Assembly: GCA_964387985.1 (NCBI GenBank)
Contig: CAYLZG010000190.1
Span: 1-6,563 of the forward strand
Length of the DNA: 6,563 nucleotides
Direction: 5' to 3'
DNA from: JALOOB01 sp964387985
GTDB lineage: Bacteria > Chloroflexota > Anaerolineae > CG2-30-64-16
The position numbers and the translations under genes are program-made. This document shows, one piece after another, positions 1 to 5,036 of the stretch; positions within the stretch are counted from its first letter, which is position 1; each line of letters opens with the position of its first letter. The notes below the pieces were generated by a model, which was not told where the DNA came from, ran no database searches, and was given only the letters and a program-made list of their open reading frames with translations.

Positions 1-76
1 CCCTGCCCCTACAACCGAGCGCATTTTTGCGCAGGGCCTCCGCCAGATGGGTCAGCGAGCGGCTGGCGGAGACCAT
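1..76 (-). CDS. Possible start of a downstream small or partial gene, unrecognised
   Basis: An ATG at 74-76 is preceded on the minus strand by AGGAG with a six-base spacer, a good ribosome binding site. The frame then stays open to the window edge, giving MVSASRSLTHLAEALRKNAL followed by GCRGR. The peptide looks helical and amphipathic but I do not recognise a family. It starts 54 nt after the lipoprotein stop and lies in the same frame as that gene, so it could instead be the remnant of a longer lipoprotein. The last bases (GTAGGGGCAGGG on the minus strand) resemble the G-rich repeats often seen between genes in Chloroflexota, which would argue against coding right at the edge. Only about 25 codons are visible, so this is a weak call. 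Confidence 0.22.
   Translation of the reverse strand, partial: MVSASRSLTHLAEALRKNALGCRGR
38..71. repeat. Perfect 9-bp inverted repeat (stem-loop)
   Basis: CTCCGCCAG at 38-46 is mirrored by CTGGCGGAG at 63-71 with a 16-nt loop. It lies downstream of the lipoprotein stop. Neither side is followed by a T-run, so it is not a standard intrinsic terminator, but it could stabilise the 3' end of the transcript. A second small hairpin, GCGCA at 19-23 with TGCGC at 28-32 around a TTTT loop, lies just beyond it. Confidence 0.45.
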
Positions 77-130
77 GACTGGCTCCTGGGAGTTTTTGAT
101 CGCGTTGACGATAAGTGCCGTTGCCGTTCG

Positions 131-1288
131 TCACGGCGCGGCAGCGGCATACTCCCGGCACAGCTTGACCGCCATCTCTCCGGCCCCCTTGCTGTAGCCC
201 TCGGCTTGGGCGAGCTCGTCCGCGCGATCGGCGCTGGCCCAGGCCGCCTCGGCCTCCAGCCACTCCTCGTAGGCCTTGCGCTCGGTGACTAGCAGAAACG
301 CAGAAAACTGGTGCAGGGTACCGTCCTCCAGCGAGTAGAAGGTCACCTTGCCGGGCATGCCGTCAGCGGCGCCATAGGCCTCCATGCACCCATCGGTGAC
401 AGACAGCACGCACTGGGTGTCGGTGCCAACCCATTCGCAGTCGGCTATCTGGAGGTGTGTTTCCTTTCCGGCCATCCACTCGAACATGGAGCGAACTTCT
501 TCCACCCCCACGGCCTGGTCCTTCCAGAACCGGAACTTGGGGTTGTCCGTGACGACAGCCAGCGCCGCGTCGACGTCGCCGTTGTTGATCGCATCTATCC
601 AGGCTCTCGCTGAGGCTTCGGTGGCAGCAGGTTGGGTCTTCATGGCCGTCTCCCACTCTTGGCAGAGCCTGACCATCGTCGGACCGTACTCCCGAGACCA
701 ATCGAGTTTGGCGAGTTCCTCCGCGCGGTTTGCTTGCATCCAGGCATTCCCTACGTCCACTTGTTTCCAGTAAGCTTCCCACTGCTCACCCACTGTTGGT
801 GCGGTGATCTCGCTGACCTTGCCATCTTGCCCGATGACGAACTCGATCTTCATCGGTAAACCGTCAGGGTAGCCCATGGCAGCAATACAGCCGTCAACAA
901 GGTCCACATTGCAGGACGCTTGATCTCCTTCTGTCTGGCAACCGAAGATATGGTACTTCGTGTCGATGCCCGCCCACCAGGTCAGGTGTCCGCTCATCTC
1001 TGTCGGCCCGATTCCTCCCTCATCGCCGAAACGGAACCTGACGTCATCAGTTACGAGCGCCAGTGCAGAGTCTACGTCGCCGCCGCTGATCGCATTCATC
1101 CACGCTTGAGCCACGGCGACAGGGTCCAGCGCGGCTTCTGTTGGTGACGGTGCCGGTGTGGGTGGCGCAGGGGTTGGCGCCGGCGGTACAGGCGTCGCCG
1201 TGGGCACGGCTGCCGGCATGGCGCAGGCAGCCAGCAACGCGGCGATCAGCAGAACACTGAACGCCATCAACAGATGTTTGGGTTGCAT
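131..1288 (-). CDS. Secreted lipoprotein with two tandem NTF2/SnoaL-like units
   Basis: Predicted 385-residue lipoprotein of unknown function, anchored outside the cytoplasmic membrane. Residues 1-21 are a hydrophobic signal peptide ending in lipobox L19-A20-A21-C22, with C22 the expected lipidated residue. Residues 23-52 are a Pro/Thr/Ala spacer. The rest is an internal duplication with a period of 167 residues: QAWMNAISGGDVDSALALVT (61-80) matches RAWIDAINNGDVDAALAVVT (228-247). That motif, followed by an F-R-F strand, is typical of the start of SnoaL/NTF2-like domains. Each unit carries four cysteines in equivalent places (117, 126, 134, 209 and 284, 293, 301, 377), which suggests conserved disulfides. 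The start is fixed by GAGGAGGT at 1294-1301, five bases upstream. The gene sits alone after a 444-nt intergenic region. The fold call is by eye; the ligand or activity is unknown. Confidence 0.9.
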   Translation of the reverse strand: MQPKHLLMAFSVLLIAALLAACAMPAAVPTATPVPPAPTPAPPTPAPSPTEAALDPVAVAQAWMNAISGGDVDSALALVTDDVRFRFGDEGGIGPTEMSGHLTWWAGIDTKYHIFGCQTEGDQASCNVDLVDGCIAAMGYPDGLPMKIEFVIGQDGKVSEITAPTVGEQWEAYWKQVDVGNAWMQANRAEELAKLDWSREYGPTMVRLCQEWETAMKTQPAATEASARAWIDAINNGDVDAALAVVTDNPKFRFWKDQAVGVEEVRSMFEWMAGKETHLQIADCEWVGTDTQCVLSVTDGCMEAYGAADGMPGKVTFYSLEDGTLHQFSAFLLVTERKAYEEWLEAEAAWASADRADELAQAEGYSKGAGEMAVKLCREYAAAAP

Positions 1289-1293
1289 GACAC

Positions 1294-1301
1294 ACCTCCT
1301 C
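1294..1301 (-). promoter_or_regulatory. Strong Shine-Dalgarno of the lipoprotein gene
   Basis: The minus strand reads GAGGAGGT five bases before the ATG at 1286-1288. This near-perfect anti-SD complement fixes the lipoprotein start and suggests efficient translation. Confidence 0.8.
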
Positions 1302-1327
1302 AGGTTTTCCAGCGTCTATCACGGCTT

Positions 1328-1348
1328 TGCCAGGTTTCCCACCTGGCA
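1328..1348. repeat. Perfect 8-bp hairpin in the lipoprotein leader
   Basis: TGCCAGGT at 1328-1335 pairs with ACCTGGCA at 1341-1348 around a five-base loop (TTCCC). It sits 27 nt upstream of the lipoprotein Shine-Dalgarno sequence, so it would form in the 5' untranslated RNA if the promoter near 1610 is used. The same palindrome could be a dimeric repressor site at the DNA level. There is no T-run on either strand, so it is not an intrinsic terminator. Confidence 0.5.
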
Positions 1349-1606
1349 CAGGGTAGGTTGCGCCCTGGGTATGACTGGCGTGCGATCGGCGCCCGCGACC
1401 TGGCTCCTGTCCGCGGTCAGCGGCGCAAACAGGATCAGCTCGAGGACGAGGCATACCGGCAGAGAAGGATCAGGCCTGAGGTGCGATGCCAGTGAAGAGG
1501 AGCCTGGTCGGACGGAAGTGCTGCGCAATGTGCGGTCGTGCATGGAACCGCCACGAAAGTGAGGTGCATCGGCAATGCGCGTGCGAGGAAGCCTACACCA
1601 GCAACT

Positions 1607-1634
1607 ATTATATCCAATTTTGTCTGCTGCGCAA
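1607..1634 (-). promoter_or_regulatory. Candidate promoter for the lipoprotein gene
   Basis: On the minus strand a consensus TATAAT (1607-1612) sits in the only AT-rich patch of this GC-rich intergenic region. It is preceded at 16 nt by TTGCGC (1629-1634), a weak -35 with three of six matches. Transcription would begin near 1600, leaving a leader of about 310 nt that contains the 1328-1348 hairpin. The strong -10 makes this the best candidate, but the poor -35 and long leader keep confidence low. Confidence 0.35.
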
Positions 1635-1696
1635 GTCGGAACAGACCACGTCGCACCCGCGTTTGAGGTCGAGCGCGACGTGGCCTGTAATGCGAA

Positions 1697-1725
1697 GCTG
1701 CCTGCACCTGGTGTGGGTAGGCAGC
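1697..1725. repeat. 7-bp hairpin just after the protease stop
   Basis: GCTGCCT at 1697-1703 pairs with AGGCAGC at 1719-1725 with a 15-nt loop that can form a small inner CAC/GTG stem. It begins 8 nt after the protease stop codon in the direction of transcription. The bases that follow it on the minus strand are TTCGCATT, not a U-run, so a role in termination is possible but unproven. Confidence 0.4.
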
Positions 1726-1732
1726 AGCCGTC

Positions 1733-4452
1733 CTACTGGATGATGCTCACCGAATCAGTGACTTCACCCGAGAAGCCCTGAGTCGAGCCGTCCCAGTACA
1801 TCGAGAACGTGCACCTCGTCGTGCTGCCCAGCGAGCCGGGCGTGCAGGTGAAGATGTCTGAGCCGTCGCCGCTGACGCCGGTCACGCTGAACGCGCCCAG
1901 CGTGGTCAGGTAGATCTTGCCCTCTGCATCCACCCAGACGCCGTTCACATCCTCGTTCGAGGTGCTGGACAGCCCGACGTCGGAGCCATCGAAATACATC
2001 GCCCAGGTCCCGGAGGTGGTGGAGCCCAGGGCCGTGGGCGTGAAGGCCAGCAGGTCCTCGTCCGCGCCCGATGCGCCGGTGACCGAGACGCTGCCGAGCG
2101 TGCTGATGAGCAGCCTGCCGTCGGGCAGTAGGGCGAAGGCGTCGATGTCCTCGTCACTGGTCGAGAGGCCGACGTCAGAGCCGTCGAAGTACCACGTCCA
2201 GGCTCCTGCGGTCGTGTCGCCCGTCGAGGTGGGCGTGAAGCGCAGGATGTCGGAGTCATCCACCGCGCCGAAATTACTGAGGGTGAAGGCGGTGTCGAAG
2301 CTCATCAGGAGCGTGCCATCGCCCTGAAGCTCGAAGGCATCGATGTCGGTGTTGGCCAGGCCGACGTCCGAGCCGTCGATGAACAACGTCCACGCGCCGG
2401 TCCCCATGTCCTTGATCAGCACATCCTCATCTGCGAACGCGACGCCGCCGGCCGTGCCCGAGGTGCTGGAGCCCAGGTAGAGCTTCGGCCCCGCCGGTGG
2501 CGCCTGCGTCTCGGCGGTCGCGGTGTTGGAGTAGCCCGAGTTGCCGCCTTCGTTGGAGGCCCACACGCGATAGCTGTAGCTCGTCGACGCGGAGAGCCCG
2601 GTGTTCGAGTAGCCGGTCACGTTCGCGCCGGCCGTGGCGATCTGGGCAAAGTCACTGCAGTCCGCGCCGGTGCAGCGCTCGATGGTGTAGCCCGTCTCGG
2701 TGTCGCTGTCCGCCCAGGCCAGGTCGATCTGGCTGTAGGAGACGGTTGTCGCGGTGAGGTTGGCGGGGGCAGCGGGAGGCGCCGGTGGCGCCGGCGTCGT
2801 TGCGCTGGCCGTGTTGGAGAACTCCGAGTCGCCCGCCGCGTTGGTGGCCCACACGCGGTAGCTGTAACTCGTCGCAGCGCTGAGCCCGGTGTTCGAATAG
2901 CCGGTCACGTTCGCGCCGGTCGTAGCAATCTGGGCAAAGTCACCGCAGCCTTCGCCGGTGCAGCGCTCGATCGAGTAGCCGGTCTCGTTATCGGCGTTGT
3001 CTGCCCAGGTCAGGTCGATCTGGCTGTAGGCGACGGCCGTCGCCGCCAGGCCGGTAGGGGCAGCGGGCGGCGCTGGCGGCGTCGAGCCGTTGTACACGAC
3101 ATAGTTCGCCGAGTAGCCGACATAGTATTTGCCGTACGCGATCCACATGTAGCCGTCTTCACCCCAGTCGGGTCCCCATGAGTTGCGCAGGCGCCAGGCC
3201 CCGCGGCTGTCGTCCCAGCCGACCAGGACGATGGCGTGGTTGATGCTGAAGCACCACGTGCTGGGGTTGAAGACCCCGCCCGTGTAACTCTTGAAGGCAG
3301 TGTTCACGCACACCGCGGCCGACACCGGGCCGTGATCAACGATGGCCTGACCGGCATATTCGGATCGATTTTCAGCTCCTGGGGATCGTTACAAATTTTT
3401 GCAGATCTCGTCATTGCTNNNNNNNNNNGGCACAGCTCTCCGACAGCCTGGTCGAGCGACAGGTCATAGATGGCCTGCTTGATGGCAGCCGTAGAGGGCA
3501 CGCTGTTCTCACCGCCAATATAGACCCAGTCGGCGATCTTTTCGTGCGCGCGGTAAGGTCCCAGGCAGGGGGCATCGGTGGCGGTGTAGGGGAAGTCGCT
3601 CTCGTACCTGGCCCCTGCGGCGAGCTGCGCGGCCAGGAACTTCCACTCATGGTAGTCATGAGCCCACCAACCGCCATCGCAGCCCCAGTCGTCGCTGTTG
3701 CACGAGACCAGGTACTGCTCCGCGAGATCTCCGGAGACGCCATCCTTGAGCAGGATGGCCGATTCCAGGGAGCCGACGGTGCCAAAGGCCCAACAACTAC
3801 CGCAGTTGCCCTGATCGCGCACCGGGGTACAGCCACCCTGGTCGCACCAGTTGAACGCTCCAGGCAGAGCGTCGGCCGTCACGGCGTCCGGTGACGCAAC
3901 ATCGGGCGGCACTACATCGGGCGTCATCACATCGGGCGCCATCACGTCAGGCGCCATCGACGCGGGCTCTGTGCCGGCTGGGGTGGGCCCGGTGAGCTTC
4001 GCGGAAGGCTCAACCACCTGCACGTCCAGTGAGTACGACTTGAGCGGCGCAGCAGCAGTCTCCCAGGGACGGGCATACACGAGGTTGAGGGTGGTCCGGC
4101 CCTTGCCGATCGCAGCAAAGCGCAAGGTCTGTGTGCCGGGCGCGCCGAGCTTGCCCGGGGTGTAGGGCACCCATTCTGTGGGGTCCAGCTGACGCAACAG
4201 CCGCGCGTCCAGTCCCTGCACCTGCCAGCCATAGCCGGTGGAGGGGTTGCTCTCCAGGTTGACAACCAACACCTCACCGTTCAGGTCGACCGCCTGACCG
4301 GCGTCGCGCTCCGTGACCCGGAGCTCCTCCGGGCCTTCACCTGCAGGCAGCGGAGCCGCGGAGCTCATGCCGCCCGGTGCAATCAACAGCACCATGACCA
4401 GGCAAAACACGGTCATCCAGTGGGCTTTAGCCCTGTTCCTGAGGCTTCTCAT
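1733..4452 (-). CDS. Secreted papain-like (C1A) protease with chagasin-like domain, two Fn3 and C-terminal repeats; interrupted by assembly gap
   Basis: Predicted exported cysteine endopeptidase. Numbering assumes the 128-nt excess at the gap is removed, giving 863 residues. Residues 1-32 form a signal peptide (cleavage near SSA-APL). Residues 42-150 look like a chagasin/I42 inhibitor domain: NPSTGYGW at 69-76, GAPGTQ, then YARPWE near 126-131. A PDV-repeat linker (about 166-190) leads to the C1A domain (about 196-412) with oxyanion Q214, nucleophile C220 in GNCGSCWAF, H363 in NHAIVLVGWD and N381 in RNSWGPDWGEDGY. Two Fn3 domains (about 420-510 and 517-606) and four DGSDVGL-type repeats (about 629-863) follow. 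The start is set by AAGGAG at 4461-4466. No I29-type propeptide is visible; the I42-like domain sits in its place. As assembled, the frame breaks around 3350-3462, so neither half alone has a complete active site. The family call is firm; intactness in the real genome is not. Confidence 0.88.
1736..2440 (-). repeat. Four tandem C-terminal repeats of 64-66 residues (DGSDVGL type)
   Basis: The protease tail is built of four units whose best-kept motif is a Trp or aromatic patch followed by DGSDVGL. The motif lies at 2357-2377, 2165-2185, 1970-1990 and, as the variant DGSTQGF, at 1772-1792, so the spacing is 64, 65 and 66 codons. Between motifs the units share a pattern of D-E-D, FTP-SLGSTTSGTW, I-D-A-F, DG-(K/R)-hydrophobic and FSVTG-SG. 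The last unit alone has two cysteines (C827, C838). I recall similar repeats in Chloroflexota surface proteins but know no assigned function. A beta-rich adhesive or spacer role is inference. Confidence 0.8.
2507..3067 (-). repeat. Two nearly identical fibronectin type III modules in tandem
   Basis: Two modules of about 90 residues each follow the peptidase. Both run P-A-A-P, an N-terminal strand, YSQIDL-W-D, ETGY-IERCTG, DFAQIAT-GANVTGYSNTGLS, TSYSYRVWA and SNTA-A-T. They are offset by 96-97 codons, and the difference is one deleted residue in the DN/DS-rich loop. Each carries a short Cys loop (C455/C460 and C551/C556, CTGEGC and CTGADC) that could form a local disulfide. The DNA is similar enough to be a recombination or assembly hazard. 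Fn3 domains usually act as spacers or bind polymers in secreted hydrolases. Confidence 0.85.
3350..3418 (+). other. Foreign-looking segment beside the gap, reading as membrane-protein fragment on the plus strand
   Basis: In the protease direction this stretch does not match the C1A family and contains a TAA in the frame that continues into the rest of the enzyme. On the plus strand it is open from 3341 and gives DGL then TGIFGSIFSSWGSLQIFADL then VIA, a hydrophobic peptide. The LQ-F-DLVIA pattern resembles small DUF2834-like membrane proteins as I remember them. It is also visibly richer in A and T than its surroundings. Likely explanations are a chimeric contig end or the edge of DNA inserted in the protease gene. 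The family resemblance is by eye only. Confidence 0.45.
3419..3428. other. Assembly gap (ten N)
   Basis: Ten unknown bases join two contigs. A round number such as ten commonly stands for a gap of unknown length. It falls inside the C1A peptidase domain, between the catalytic Cys and His segments. Confidence 0.98.
3429..3462. other. Non-family sequence on the upstream side of the gap
   Basis: Reading the protease on the minus strand, family-like sequence ends at AAIKQAIYD (3463 onward) and continues as LSLDQAVGELC to the gap. The expected next residues (HGPVSAAV) appear only on the other contig. These 34 bases are therefore extra relative to an intact C1A domain, like the 69 bases on the other side of the N-run. 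I do not recognise their source; on the plus strand they read AQLSDSLVERQ without a stop. Confidence 0.5.
3899..3958 (-). repeat. Four 15-nt tandem units encoding a PDV linker
   Basis: Four consecutive 15-base units close to ACATCGGGCGCCATC (plus strand) run at 3899-3913, 3914-3928, 3929-3943 and 3944-3958. They encode five-residue steps of the form (M/V)-(A/T/P)-PDV between the inhibitor-like and peptidase domains, with a degenerate further copy (PDA) beyond. The length is a multiple of three per unit, so slippage would lengthen or shorten the linker without breaking the frame. Confidence 0.8.
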
Positions 4453-4460
4453 GTTCGTGT

Positions 4461-4466
4461 CTCCTT
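4461..4466 (-). promoter_or_regulatory. Shine-Dalgarno that sets the protease start
   Basis: The minus strand reads AAGGAG eight bases before the ATG at 4450-4452. This start gives a signal peptide at residue 1. The frame is open further upstream, to 4761, but that extension is Arg-rich, lacks a ribosome binding site and overlaps the preceding gene. Confidence 0.75.
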
Positions 4467-4523
4467 GGGTTGAGTAGGGTAGGGACTGGTGTTCACGATT
4501 GATGATTTCCTTCCTGCTGACGA

Positions 4524-4829
4524 TCAGGGGGGGGTGACCGGTTGGTCCTGCGCGGCCGCGGCGCAGGATGCGAGCTCGGCCTCGATGTGCGCCACGACAT
4601 CCCGGAGGCAGGCAAAGCCGCGCCGCGTGGCTGCAGGTTCGATCTGCTGGACGGTGAAGCGCCAGGCCGGCTCGTCGCCATGCCCGATCTCTTCCGGCCG
4701 TCCGCCGCCTGGAAGGGCGCCGGGTGAGGCACCCGGTAAGGCGCCTTCTTCCAACCGGCACCGCACCAGGAAGCAGCGGTAGGGGTGGACCCCCTTGTGT
4801 GTGCCGGCTGGGTTCCTGGTTGCCCCCAT
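4524..4829 (-). CDS. Small uncharacterised protein (101 residues)
   Basis: I do not recognise a named family. From the ATG at 4827-4829 the product has a core of two parts: HPYRCFLVRCRLEEG (residues 15-29) and PAWRFTVQQI then RRGFACLRDVVAHIEAELA (about 54-87). They are joined by a Gly/Pro-rich insert with the near-repeat LPGASPGALPGG (31-42). The pattern (strand, W-R-strand, R-x-G-F, L-hydrophobic helix) is like short uncharacterised proteins I recall from Chloroflexota with an F-x-V-R-L / W-R / RRxFxxL layout. No signal peptide or membrane segment is visible, so it is probably cytoplasmic. GAGG at 4835-4838 supports this start. A longer start at 4868 has no ribosome binding site and would overlap a likely -10 box. 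The protease begins 71 nt downstream, so the two may be co-transcribed. Confidence 0.6.
   Translation of the reverse strand: MGATRNPAGTHKGVHPYRCFLVRCRLEEGALPGASPGALPGGGRPEEIGHGDEPAWRFTVQQIEPAATRRGFACLRDVVAHIEAELASCAAAAQDQPVTPP
4713..4747. repeat. Strong GC hairpin inside the small gene
   Basis: CCGGGTG at 4720-4726 pairs with CACCCGG at 4730-4736 around a three-base loop, and outer GGCGCC copies at 4716-4721 and 4740-4745 can also pair. The stem encodes the Leu-Pro-Gly-Ala repeats of the protein, so the symmetry may simply follow from that codon pattern, but it would fold stably in the mRNA. Confidence 0.5.
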
Positions 4830-4834
4830 GTTTG

Positions 4835-4838
4835 CCTC
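4835..4838 (-). promoter_or_regulatory. Short Shine-Dalgarno deciding the start of the small gene
   Basis: GAGG on the minus strand lies five bases before the ATG at 4827-4829. The alternative ATG at 4866-4868 is preceded by GTGCTATAG, which has no ribosome binding site. Confidence 0.5.
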
Positions 4839-4867
4839 GGAGAGACGATGTGCGTAGCTCACAGTCA

Positions 4868-4876
4868 TCTATAGCA
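4868..4876 (-). promoter_or_regulatory. Candidate extended -10 promoter of the small gene
   Basis: The minus strand reads TGC-TATAGA, an extended -10 (TGn) with four of six consensus bases. Transcription would begin near 4861, about 32 nt before the ATG at 4829. No good -35 is correctly spaced. A perfect TTGACA exists farther up at 4913-4918, but the bases 17-18 nt from it (CGATTT) make a poor -10. Confidence 0.3.
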
Positions 4877-4961
4877 CATGGGCGTTACAAAATCGTGACC
4901 ACAGCAAGATGATGTCAAGATCGCTATTCTCAACGAATGCAGAATGCTCGCTTTCCCTCGT

Positions 4962-4992
4962 CTGCGGCACGCACGTCGATAACTGTGCGCAG
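4962..4992. repeat. Imperfect inverted repeat between the two transcription blocks
   Basis: CTGCG-G-CAC at 4962-4970 pairs with GTGCGCAG at 4985-4992, leaving one bulged G and a 14-nt loop. It lies downstream of the isochorismatase-like gene in the 207-nt interval (4830-5036) before the small gene. No T-run follows on the minus strand, so it is at best an unusual terminator. Nothing else recognisable was seen in this interval besides the promoter-like boxes. Confidence 0.3.
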
Positions 4993-5036
4993 AACGCGAT
5001 CCGCTACCCGTTCTCTTTGGGCAAGTGACTGGGGCC

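Larger units (their letters stand above)
1289..1732. other. Intergenic region, 444 nt, no convincing gene
   Basis: This stretch separates the lipoprotein start from the protease stop. Short open frames on both strands (for example 1486-1743 plus and 1435-1707 minus) give Arg/Ser/Cys-rich, low-complexity translations with no family resemblance. What can be seen is a strong ribosome binding site for the lipoprotein, one perfect hairpin, an AT-rich island with a TATAAT box on the minus strand, and a hairpin near the protease stop. These are listed separately. Confidence 0.6.

Noticed and set aside
1697..1725. Intrinsic terminator for the protease
   Set aside because: The hairpin is real but is not followed by a T-run on the minus strand, so it is listed only as an inverted repeat.
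1486..1743. Plus-strand open frame with CxxC-like residues in the intergenic region
   Set aside because: The cysteines are not arranged as a full zinc motif, the rest is Arg/Ser-rich without a recognisable fold, and it runs into the protease 3' end.
1917..2327. Plus-strand open frame opposite the protease repeats
   Set aside because: Ser/Pro/Val-rich translation that mirrors the DGSDVGL repeats; a shadow of the minus-strand gene.
1772..2377. CRISPR-like spacing of repeated words at about 190-195 nt
   Set aside because: The repeated words encode DGSDVGL in frame, with protein-level conservation between them; they are coding repeats.
3304..3462. C-terminal continuation of the upstream protease frame through the N-run to a stop at 3304
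   Set aside because: The residues do not match C1A proteases, while the matching His/Asn part lies in another frame; the stop is a consequence of the gap region.
3335..3477. Target-site duplication of a simple insertion
   Set aside because: The two 15-nt copies differ at three positions and keep the same amino acids, so a precise duplication is not shown; no element ends can be seen around the gap.
4453..4761. N-terminal extension of the protease reading frame
   Set aside because: The extension is Arg-rich, has no ribosome binding site, overlaps the upstream gene and would bury the signal peptide; AAGGAG plus ATG at 4450-4452 is clearly better.
4890..4918. Sigma70 promoter with perfect TTGACA
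   Set aside because: At the proper 17-18 nt spacing there is only CGATTT/GATTTT, a poor -10, so the extended -10 at 4868-4876 was preferred.
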